Shown here piece by piece: positions 35,429-41,790 of a stretch of 64,000 nt of DNA. Location: assembly GCF_001854405.1 (NCBI RefSeq), contig NZ_CP017718.1, positions 1,736,001-1,800,000 on the forward strand, in the 5' to 3' direction. This DNA is from Hyphomonas sp. Mor2 (GTDB lineage Bacteria > Pseudomonadota > Alphaproteobacteria > Caulobacterales > Hyphomonadaceae). The translations under genes and the position numbers were made by a program. The first letter of the stretch is position 1. Each line of letters opens with the position of its first letter. The notes below the pieces were generated by a model. That model was not told the origin of the DNA. It saw only the letters and a list, made by a program, of their open reading frames with translations, and ran no database searches.

Positions 35429-36493
35429 TCAGCGCGGTTGCCAGGGGCGAACGGTCATCCCTTCATTGAAGAAGGTCACGCCAGCCGCGATGACAAGTTC
35501 GCCGCCCTGCAGGCCTTCGACAACCGTGACCGTCTCGGCACCTTCCGTGCTGAGCGAGACCCGCTGCTTGGAGATTTCGTAGCTGTCAGGATCCACAACC
35601 CAGACGAACGTTTCGCCACCTTCTGCAAGGATGGCCGTCAAAGGCACGGATATGCCTTGCTCAAAAATATCGGTTGCGCCGCTGAAATCGAGTTCGGTAT
35701 CTACGGTCGCCGTCATCCCCGGCAATGTGAGCAACCCCTCTGGCGGAGAGAAGGAAAAACTCACTTCATAGGTTTGTGTTTCTGGATCCGCGGTACCCGC
35801 GGCTTCGCGGAACTCCGCCTGAATCGGCGTGTTCGGGGCGCCATCGAGTCGGACATTGACGCCGACCGGGATCAGTTGCGGGATCCGCGCAATGATCGTG
35901 CTGGGCATGTTCACCACCGCTTCGACCTCCTGGGTCTGGATGGTCGCAATAGATTCCTTGGCCTGGACATTCTGAAAGCGCCGCGCCGAGACCAGCGAAA
36001 TCGAGCCATCGAATGGCGCGCGCAGAACGGTGTCGCTGAGGCTTTTTCTGGCATTATCCAGCGCCGCCGCGGCGATATCGCGCGTGGTGCGGCGGGTTTC
36101 CAGGACGCTGCGGGAAATGGCGTCCTGTTCGGCCAGCCGCTCGGCCCGTTCGAACTCAGCCACGGCATTGTTGTATTCAGCTTGTGCCTGGGCAACCTGA
36201 TTCTGATTGTTTCGGCTATCCAGCCGCGCGATCACATCACCGCGTTCGACGATTTGTCCTTCCAGGACATTCAGTTCCTGGATCTCGCCAGCGATCTGAA
36301 AGGTCAGATCAGCTGATTCAACCGCCCGAATGACAGCTGGGAAAGTCAAATTCCGCTGCATCGTGGCCTGCGTGGCGACCGTGAGTTTGGCCGGGCGTTC
36401 CTTGATCGTCTCTTCGACCTCTGGAGTGGGTCCGGAACAGGCATTCAGCGCCATCGCGCCCAACAAAGCGCCAATAAAGTAGGTTCGTTTCAT
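35429..36493 (-). CDS. RND efflux periplasmic adaptor lipoprotein (MFP, system 2)
   Basis: This 354-residue adaptor has a lipoprotein signal ending ALNAC (Cys near residue 19), a short hairpin (AQAEYNNAVAEFERAERLAE) and the lipoyl segment VLRAPFDGSISLVSARR. The ATG at 36493 is preferred over the in-frame start at 36535, since the signal sequence begins at MKRTYFIG. It is the first gene of the system 2 operon and is preceded by a palindrome at 36520-36533. It links the permease at 32314 to its outer-membrane channel. Confidence 0.92.
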   Translation of the reverse strand: MKRTYFIGALLGAMALNACSGPTPEVEETIKERPAKLTVATQATMQRNLTFPAVIRAVESADLTFQIAGEIQELNVLEGQIVERGDVIARLDSRNNQNQVAQAQAEYNNAVAEFERAERLAEQDAISRSVLETRRTTRDIAAAALDNARKSLSDTVLRAPFDGSISLVSARRFQNVQAKESIATIQTQEVEAVVNMPSTIIARIPQLIPVGVNVRLDGAPNTPIQAEFREAAGTADPETQTYEVSFSFSPPEGLLTLPGMTATVDTELDFSGATDIFEQGISVPLTAILAEGGETFVWVVDPDSYEISKQRVSLSTEGAETVTVVEGLQGGELVIAAGVTFFNEGMTVRPWQPR

Positions 36494-36519
36494 TTTCTGA
36501 TCCACACAACACACCCTTT

Positions 36520-36533
36520 GCTGACGTATCAGC
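36520..36533. promoter_or_regulatory. Palindrome upstream of RND system 2
   Basis: GCTGA-CGTA-TCAGC is a perfect 5-bp-arm inverted repeat 27 bases before the adaptor start codon, and a related TTATCAG follows it at 36536. This position suits an operator for the pump operon. The 274-bp gap (36494-36767) shows no credible gene; no pump regulator gene is adjacent. Confidence 0.4.
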
Positions 36534-36767
36534 ACTTATCAGAGGCCAAGTCACTCGGTTTCTTATCACGTACATGCTAATCTTAACGGGCGGTCGTGGC
36601 TTAATCAGAGACGATCGGAAAAAGAAGCTCACATTCGGAAGAAACCGAACCGATCCCGTTACCATTGAAAAAACGCCAGGCCTGAGTCTGCACGGTGCCC
36701 CCGGTGTATCGCAGGATACGCGCTTCGTGGAAATGCACGCGCATGCTGCAAATGCCGGTCACCTCAT

Positions 36768-37595
36768 TCAGGCAAAGGTGCGCACGCCGCTGCAGATCAC
36801 AAACTCGCCCGGGATCCGATATCCGTGAGGGGACCGAAATTGTTCGATCGAGTCCAGATACTCCGCATGGGCGGACGCGCGGGTGTCGGCATCGAACCGG
36901 TCATAGGCGAGCGCCACCGGACCACCGACAAAAGCCGCTTCCACGGCCGCTTGTTCGGTCGCGTAGGGCAGATCGGTCTGAAAACGCACCTCCTCGATAG
37001 AGGACAAGCCAGCCTGTTGCATTTCCATGGCCATGACGCTGCCTGTACCAAGGCGGAAGAACATCGGACAGACATCCGTCTCGACCCGCGCATCGACGAT
37101 CGGGAAGATATCGGCCCAGCCGCAATTCTTGCGCGCGCCCCAGACGGCAAAGACGGCACGTCCGCCGGGCTTGAGCAAACGGGTCACCTGCTTCATCGCA
37201 GCGAGCGGTTCGGGCACATACATCAAGCCGAGCGCGCAGGTGATGAGATCAAACTGGCCGTCCTCCAGCACGTCCAGGGATTCCGCATCGGCCCGAAAAG
37301 CTTCAATCTGCGTGTAGCCTCTCTGGCTTGCGCCCTGGGTCACGTGATCGATCATCTTTTGCGAGATATCCGTGGCGACGACGCGGCCCGCCGTGCCGAC
37401 GGCATCCGCCAGAGGGAACGTGACCAGCCCAGTGCCACAAGCAATATCGAGCACGTGCTCACCCAGTTTTGCTTTCGACATGGCCAGGAGCTTGTCTTGC
37501 GCCGCGCGCAGGCTGTCGCGCCAGCCGATATCATAATAGTCCACGGCCTTGTCCCAGCCATAGCGTTGAATGCGTCTTTGAAGATTGGCTTTCAT
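36768..37595 (-). CDS. SAM-dependent class I methyltransferase
   Basis: This 275-residue Rossmann-fold methyltransferase has motif I VLDIACGTGLV (about 48-58), the acidic strand-2 end VVATDIS and post-motif LLKPGGRAVFAVWG. It resembles UbiE/Methyltransf_11-type enzymes; the C-terminal substrate part is not diagnostic. AAGGATC precedes the ATG. It is the last gene of the four-gene minus-strand operon OsmC-FMO-OsmC-methyltransferase, 24 bp after the second OsmC gene. Within that operon it might methylate an oxidised or thiol substrate, but this is inference. Confidence 0.88.
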   Translation of the reverse strand: MKANLQRRIQRYGWDKAVDYYDIGWRDSLRAAQDKLLAMSKAKLGEHVLDIACGTGLVTFPLADAVGTAGRVVATDISQKMIDHVTQGASQRGYTQIEAFRADAESLDVLEDGQFDLITCALGLMYVPEPLAAMKQVTRLLKPGGRAVFAVWGARKNCGWADIFPIVDARVETDVCPMFFRLGTGSVMAMEMQQAGLSSIEEVRFQTDLPYATEQAAVEAAFVGGPVALAYDRFDADTRASAHAEYLDSIEQFRSPHGYRIPGEFVICSGVRTFA

Positions 37596-37619
37596 GATCT
37601 TGATCCTTTTTGAAGGGGG

Positions 37620-38144
37620 TTAGGCCGCGATGGGGGCATTGATGGTGATCGCTGTTTCGACCGCCTGCGGTTTGCAGAACACGTCCAACAAGGTGCTGTA
37701 TCGAAAGGATTTCTCGATCACGCGCTCGATCGCATCCGCCTCTGCGTCAGACTCCACCGAGATCGCGATTGAAATCGCGCCAAAGCCCGGCGTGACGTCG
37801 TCGCTGACGGCGAGGATGCCCCGCGCGTCTACATCGGTGTCGACCGCCACGGTGATCTTGTCGATCAGCACGTCTTCGCGCGATGCCCAGAGTTTGATCC
37901 CTATGGCGATGCAGCTGCTCAAGGCGGTCCGCAAGAGGGTGCTCGGGGTCGGTCCAGCATCCTGTCCGCCCATGCCCTTACCGACATCGACGGTGATCTC
38001 CTGATCCTTTTCGACCGTCCGGCAGATCGTGCCGTGTTCGACCGTGGCGATGTTGGTATAGACGCGCTGGCCGAGAGCAGGCTTCAACGAAACAGCTTGA
38101 ACAGAGCGTTCGAGCGCTGATTTGATGTGGGTTTGTGTGGTCAT
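37620..38144 (-). CDS. OsmC-family protein (second copy in operon)
   Basis: This 174-residue OsmC/Ohr-fold protein has the central helix segment TPSTLLRTALSSCIAIGIKLWA with a family-type cysteine. The second reactive cysteine is not at its usual place in the C-terminal helix (RYSTLLDVF). Classical OsmC proteins reduce organic hydroperoxides with two cysteines, so this one may act differently. The ATG at 38144, with CGGAGA upstream, is chosen over an in-frame start 105 bases earlier inside the monooxygenase gene. It lies 25 bp after that gene. Confidence 0.85.
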   Translation of the reverse strand: MTTQTHIKSALERSVQAVSLKPALGQRVYTNIATVEHGTICRTVEKDQEITVDVGKGMGGQDAGPTPSTLLRTALSSCIAIGIKLWASREDVLIDKITVAVDTDVDARGILAVSDDVTPGFGAISIAISVESDAEADAIERVIEKSFRYSTLLDVFCKPQAVETAITINAPIAA

Positions 38145-38169
38145 GATAGGTCTCCGATTGAGGGTTGAA

Positions 38170-39420
38170 TCAGGCGGCTTCTGCGAGCACACCGTTGAGA
38201 TAGGCAGAAAGGTGAATAGCGAGATCGCGGGCATCATCGCCGACGCCATCGATCAGGCTGGACTTGCGGCGACGCAGGAAGGGCAAGCCGAGGACATACA
38301 TTCCGGGCGCGTCGACGACGCCGCCTTGATGGCGAAGCTCTCCGCGCGGTGTGACGACCGGGACGTTGAGCCAGGAATAGTCCGGCTTGAACCCGGTCGC
38401 CCAGATAACCGTCTCGATACCGGCCTCTTTCAGGTCAAGCTGCAGGAGCGGATCACGCGGCACGCGCGTTTCCCGCAGGCGATAGCTCGGTTCTGTGACG
38501 CCGTCAGGCGCCACCGCCTCGATCCATTCATCTATCTGTTTCAGCAAGCGGTTCATCTTCAGATCCGCGAGGCTGCAGACATTTGGCAGCGAGCCGGAGA
38601 ACTGAACCTTGTCACCCGACAGGCCCATAACGCGTCCGGCGATCTGAACGCCGATGGATTGCAGGGAATTGAGGCTGATCGTCTCGTGCGTGGGGCTGCC
38701 GATCAGTTGCAGGGAGGGCACGTGTCTGGCGCGTCTGACATCGTCGACTTCGGCCAGCGTCATGTCCATGATGCCGGTTTGATCCATCCACCATTTGATA
38801 TCGCGGCCGCGATAGGTACGCGGCACGCGGACATGTTCGCCAGTGGCAAGCGTGACCTGTCGGCCAGAACGTTGCAGTTCACTGGCCAGCTGAACACCCG
38901 TTGCTGAGGCGCCCACGACGAGAACATTGCCCCCGGGCAGCTGGTCTGGATTGCGATAGGTGAGCGGGGTGATGGAGGTGATATCCGCGGGCAACTCCGC
39001 AGCGCAGGCCGGAACCCGGGCGATATTGCAGGCGCCGGAAGCGATGACGACGGATCGGCAGGTCCAGTCTCCGCGATTGGTTTTGACGAGATAGCCGTTT
39101 GCGATCGCGTCGACGCTGAGGACCGTGGTCTCGGTTTCAATCGGCGCCGCAATCTGCTGCGCATAACCAGACAGGAAATCTATTGTTTGCGGCATCGAGC
39201 GGAAGCCGTCAGGCTGGTCGCCTGTATAGGTGTAGCCCGGCAACCGGCTCTGCCAGTTTGGGGTCAAAAGGCGGAGCGAGTCCCAGCGCTCGGTTCTCCA
39301 GGAATTTGCCACCTGGCCGCGCTCGAGCAGGACATGCTCGATAGACCGTTGGCTGAGGCAGTGGCTCATGGCCAGGCCTGCCTGTCCTGCTCCGATGATG
39401 AGGGTAGAAATGTCACGCAT
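38170..39420 (-). CDS. FMO-like flavin-dependent monooxygenase
   Basis: This 416-residue flavoprotein of the FMO/Baeyer-Villiger/YUCCA-like group has an FAD fold at the N-terminus (LIIGAGQAGLAMS, residues 7-19). An NADPH fold lies in the middle (NVLVVGASATGVQLASEL), and the segment IWATGFKPDY is near residue 330. Such enzymes oxygenate N, S or carbonyl groups. The ATG at 39420 has GGAGTGAG upstream; a GTG 9 bases earlier is unlikely. It is the second gene of the operon, between two OsmC genes, which suggests a joint role in handling peroxides, sulfur compounds or electrophiles. Confidence 0.9.
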   Translation of the reverse strand: MRDISTLIIGAGQAGLAMSHCLSQRSIEHVLLERGQVANSWRTERWDSLRLLTPNWQSRLPGYTYTGDQPDGFRSMPQTIDFLSGYAQQIAAPIETETTVLSVDAIANGYLVKTNRGDWTCRSVVIASGACNIARVPACAAELPADITSITPLTYRNPDQLPGGNVLVVGASATGVQLASELQRSGRQVTLATGEHVRVPRTYRGRDIKWWMDQTGIMDMTLAEVDDVRRARHVPSLQLIGSPTHETISLNSLQSIGVQIAGRVMGLSGDKVQFSGSLPNVCSLADLKMNRLLKQIDEWIEAVAPDGVTEPSYRLRETRVPRDPLLQLDLKEAGIETVIWATGFKPDYSWLNVPVVTPRGELRHQGGVVDAPGMYVLGLPFLRRRKSSLIDGVGDDARDLAIHLSAYLNGVLAEAA

Positions 39421-39450
39421 GGGACTCACTCCAAGTTTGGGGAGGAAAAA

Positions 39451-40017
39451 TCAGGCCACCGTCACGAAGACGTTGGTTGGGTTGGTGATGATGTCGAAAA
39501 CGGCCGACCGCTTCTGTGATTGCGCCACCAGAGCGGCGATATCGTCATCACTGGCATCCGCATCGATTTCATAGCTGACGCGAACCGCGTTGAAGCCGTT
39601 GCGGACATTGCTGTCGACGCCGAGAATGCCATACAGGTTCATGTCGCCTTCAAGCGAGGCTTTGACAGAACGCAGCTTGATGCCGCGATTTTCAGCGACA
39701 GATGCGATACCGGCCGTCAGGCAGCCGGCCAGGCCGGACAAGACGATCTCGACAGGAGTTGGCGCGACATCGGTGGCCGCGAACACTTCCGGATGGTCGG
39801 AATCGATGGTGAACGTCTTGCTGCGTGCATGGTCTTCGCCGAGGCCGAAGAAGCCGTTCATTTCCATTCTTGTATGCGCGCCATCTTTCCATTCACTGGT
39901 CGCTTTCCAGGTGAACGCGGCGGCTTCCGGGGCGTTTTCGAGGGCCTCGCGGGCGCCAAGAAGGGCGGCGACGTTGACGCCGTTCAGTTGCTCAGGGGCG
40001 GTTTGTGTCTGTGTCAT
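39451..40017 (-). CDS. OsmC-family protein (first gene of operon)
   Basis: This 188-residue OsmC-fold protein has the central helix VEIVLSGLAGCLTAGIASVA with one cysteine, the only one in the chain. The C-terminal helix reads KRSAVFDIITNPTNV, where a second cysteine would be needed for standard two-cysteine hydroperoxide reduction. Its start is an ATG with CGGAGA-like spacing. It lies 77 bp downstream of a 33-bp triple-repeat element, so it is the leader gene of the OsmC-FMO-OsmC-methyltransferase operon probably governed by the neighbouring winged-helix regulator. Confidence 0.88.
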   Translation of the reverse strand: MTQTQTAPEQLNGVNVAALLGAREALENAPEAAAFTWKATSEWKDGAHTRMEMNGFFGLGEDHARSKTFTIDSDHPEVFAATDVAPTPVEIVLSGLAGCLTAGIASVAENRGIKLRSVKASLEGDMNLYGILGVDSNVRNGFNAVRVSYEIDADASDDDIAALVAQSQKRSAVFDIITNPTNVFVTVA

Positions 40018-40093
40018 GTGTGTCTCCGTAAGTTGAATTCAGACAGGGTGTCGGTTGCGACGAAGACAGATCTAGCCGGGCCTGAAATTTCAC

Positions 40094-40126
40094 GCTTGAA
40101 GACAGTTTGGAGAAAGTCTGAAGATT
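40094..40126 (-). promoter_or_regulatory. Triple direct-repeat operator, copy 1 (before OsmC operon)
   Basis: On the minus strand this 33-bp element has TCTTCA, TCTCCA and TCTTCA beginning at offsets 3, 14 and 25, an exact 11-bp period. The sequence matches copy 2 (41466-41498) at 29 of 33 positions. Direct repeats with an 11-bp step are the typical binding pattern of OmpR/PhoB-type winged-helix proteins, and a gene for such a protein lies between the two copies. It ends 77 bases before the OsmC start. Confidence 0.72.
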
Positions 40127-40225
40127 GTTTGGATTCACACATCCGGCGCTCTAGGCGCCGGTTTTTAAACAGTAATTTTTGAGACGGTTTTTGGCTAAAT
40201 CTCTATAATGCGCGCCAGATTTAAC

Positions 40226-41428
40226 TTATTGGCTCAGAAAAGCGTTCATCGCCGAGGAGAATTTCGCCCAGGCCGGATCGGATTCGGGCATAACATGATT
40301 GTTGCTCTCCAGGGTCATGAACCTGGCCCCCGGTATACCGGCAGCAAGCTCCTGCCCGGACGCGAGCGGCACCCGCATGTCACCGCGGCAATGCACCACC
40401 AAGGTTTGCGCTTGGACATCTTTCAGCAAGGACCGCACATCGACATTGCCAAGTGCGTCCAACAAGTTCGCCGCGTTCTCCGGCGATGTCGTCATGCGCT
40501 GAAGCTCATTAAACCAATCCTGGTTCTGAGGCGGCGCATCCGGCATGAATAATGTGGTGAACATCTGCCTGAAGGCAGGATTGTTTCGTCCCCAACCGGA
40601 GCGAATGAGCGTTCCCATCGCCTCGGTTTCTTCCAGCATCTTCGCGGAGTCTGCGAGCCGCCAGCCGCGCGCATAACCGCCGAGCAGCACAAGCTTAGTG
40701 ACGCGTTCGGGATGGCGCACGGCATACGCAACACTGACGGCGCACCCTTGGGAAATCCCGAACAATGGAAAACGATCCACACCCGTCGCGTCGATAACAG
40801 CTTCTAGATCCTCAACCTGGCGTTCGAACGAGAAGTCGCTGACATCCCAGTCAGACAATCCATTCCCACGCGCATCATAGCGTAGCAAAGTCCGCCCTTT
40901 CATCATGTCGGTGAAGACATGATTCCAAACGGGGCTCTGCCAGTCATATTCGAGATGATTGAGCCAATTGGCTGTCTTGATCAAAGGCGGCCCCTCGCCT
41001 GAGCGGGCAAATGCGATCTTCGTCCCGTCATGGCTATGACAGAAGCGAATGTCCTGAAACACGAATTCGTCTCCGCGGACCGGCTCGGTCGTCGCAGCGG
41101 GCGCATCGTCGCTTGCTGTTGAGGCCGTCACATTCGCGACGAACCGAACGCCACGCCCGTGCAAGGTCTTTATATACTTTTGCGCCTGACCATCATCGCC
41201 CAGCGCCTTGCGCGCAGACTTGATACGGCTTGATACAGCCGAGTCCGATACAAATCGGCCGTCCCAGATGGCTTCGATCAATTCGTCCTTGGAAATCACT
41301 CGGTCACGATGCTCAACCAGATGCACGAGAAGATTGAACACCTGCGGTTCGATTGAGACCAATCCTGTAGAATTGCGCAATTCGAGCGTCTCAACGCACA
41401 GGTCAAACTCGTCAAATTGGTATCGCAT
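40226..41428 (-). CDS. Winged-helix regulator fused to alpha/beta hydrolase
   Basis: This 400-residue protein has an OmpR/CadC-type winged-helix domain at residues 1-98 (SIEPQVFNLLVHLVEHRDRV, SSRIKSARKALGDDG, TLHGRGVRFVA). After an Ala/Thr-rich linker, a complete alpha/beta hydrolase occupies about 125-400. The nucleophile elbow is G-I-S-Q-G (Ser226), with candidate Asp near 350 and His378. No membrane segment is visible, so it acts in the cytoplasm. It may sense or hydrolyse a ligand and so control DNA binding. The 33-bp triple repeats on both sides of the gene are its likely targets: the OsmC operon on one side, the small peptide gene on the other. The start codon is directly next to a TATTAT element, so the mRNA may be leaderless. 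Confidence 0.9.
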   Translation of the reverse strand: MRYQFDEFDLCVETLELRNSTGLVSIEPQVFNLLVHLVEHRDRVISKDELIEAIWDGRFVSDSAVSSRIKSARKALGDDGQAQKYIKTLHGRGVRFVANVTASTASDDAPAATTEPVRGDEFVFQDIRFCHSHDGTKIAFARSGEGPPLIKTANWLNHLEYDWQSPVWNHVFTDMMKGRTLLRYDARGNGLSDWDVSDFSFERQVEDLEAVIDATGVDRFPLFGISQGCAVSVAYAVRHPERVTKLVLLGGYARGWRLADSAKMLEETEAMGTLIRSGWGRNNPAFRQMFTTLFMPDAPPQNQDWFNELQRMTTSPENAANLLDALGNVDVRSLLKDVQAQTLVVHCRGDMRVPLASGQELAAGIPGARFMTLESNNHVMPESDPAWAKFSSAMNAFLSQ

Positions 41429-41445
41429 CCCGTTATAATATCGGG
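41429..41445. promoter_or_regulatory. Inverted repeat with TATAAT-like core at the regulator start
   Basis: CCCG-N9-CGGG flanks TTATAATAT. The minus-strand TATTAT lies only 6 bases before the regulator ATG, which would place transcription initiation at or near that codon. The flanking arms could let the regulator or another protein control this promoter. Confidence 0.35.
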
Positions 41446-41465
41446 AGATTTTGATTTGTCCCGAA

Positions 41466-41498
41466 AATCTTCAGAACATCTCCAAGCTGTCTTCAAGC
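41466..41498 (+). promoter_or_regulatory. Triple direct-repeat operator, copy 2 (before small peptide gene)
   Basis: This is the plus-strand copy of the 33-bp element with TCTTCA, TCTCCA and TCTTCA at an 11-bp period; it differs from copy 1 at four positions. It ends 81 bases before the ATG of the 33-residue peptide gene, almost the same distance as copy 1 from OsmC (77). Both copies keep the same orientation relative to the downstream gene. Confidence 0.7.
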
Positions 41499-41579
41499 AT
41501 TCAGATCAAGCTTACGGCATTGTTGGTTCATCGCCGGGGGCAAGAGCCGTCGTCGAAACTCATAACCAAGGAGATGAAC

Positions 41580-41681
41580 ATGCAAACCTTTCGTACTACT
41601 TTTCAAGCGATCTATCTGATGGCTTTCGTGACGATCGCTTTTGTTGGGCCAAGCGCTTATGCGGCCATCGCGATATGCTAA
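41580..41681 (+). CDS. Small hydrophobic peptide, 33 residues
   Basis: The gene starts at an ATG preceded by a perfect AAGGAG with a 6-base gap (41568-41573). The peptide is a short basic N-terminus (MQTFRTTFQ), a hydrophobic stretch (AIYLMAFVTIAFVG) and PSAYAAIAIC. It looks like a signal peptide with possible cleavage after AYA, or a single-pass membrane peptide with a C-terminal cysteine. A strong terminator begins 9 bases after the stop, and a triple-repeat operator lies 81 bases upstream, so it has all parts of an independent transcription unit. I do not recognise a family. An in-frame ATG at 41574 is too close to the ribosome site. Confidence 0.65.
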   Translation: MQTFRTTFQAIYLMAFVTIAFVGPSAYAAIAIC

Positions 41682-41690
41682 CGACACAGA

Positions 41691-41731
41691 ATACGGGCGA
41701 TTAACCCGCAATCGCCCGTATCATCCTTTTT
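41691..41731 (+). terminator. Rho-independent terminator after the small peptide gene
   Basis: A perfect 12-bp stem (ATACGGGCGATT / AATCGCCCGTAT) with a 7-base loop is followed by CATCC and five T residues. It lies 9 bases after the peptide stop codon and is one of the strongest hairpins in the window. Confidence 0.85.
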
Positions 41732-41742
41732 CGACATTCTAC

Positions 41743-41773
41743 CCTGCATTGAATTGGAAAATGCAGGTTTTTT
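41743..41773 (+). terminator. Second tandem terminator / possible attenuator
   Basis: A perfect 8-bp stem (CCTGCATT / AATGCAGG) with a 9-base loop is followed directly by six T residues. It lies just 12 bases after the first terminator and ends 18 bases before the ATG of the next regulator. It could back up the first terminator, or attenuate read-through into the regulator gene. Confidence 0.8.
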
Positions 41774-41790
41774 CGTATAAGTTCCCGACA

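Noticed and set aside
40143-40166. Hairpin CCGGCGC / GCGCCGG followed by five T residues on the plus strand
   Set aside because: It looks like a terminator for plus-strand transcription, but both neighbouring genes are on the minus strand and no plus-strand gene ends there. In the minus direction it lacks a T tract. Its role is unclear, so it is not annotated.
40178-40208. TTGAGA and TATAAT on the plus strand before 40226
   Set aside because: The spacer is 19 bp and there is no plus-strand gene downstream; it would run antisense into the regulator gene.
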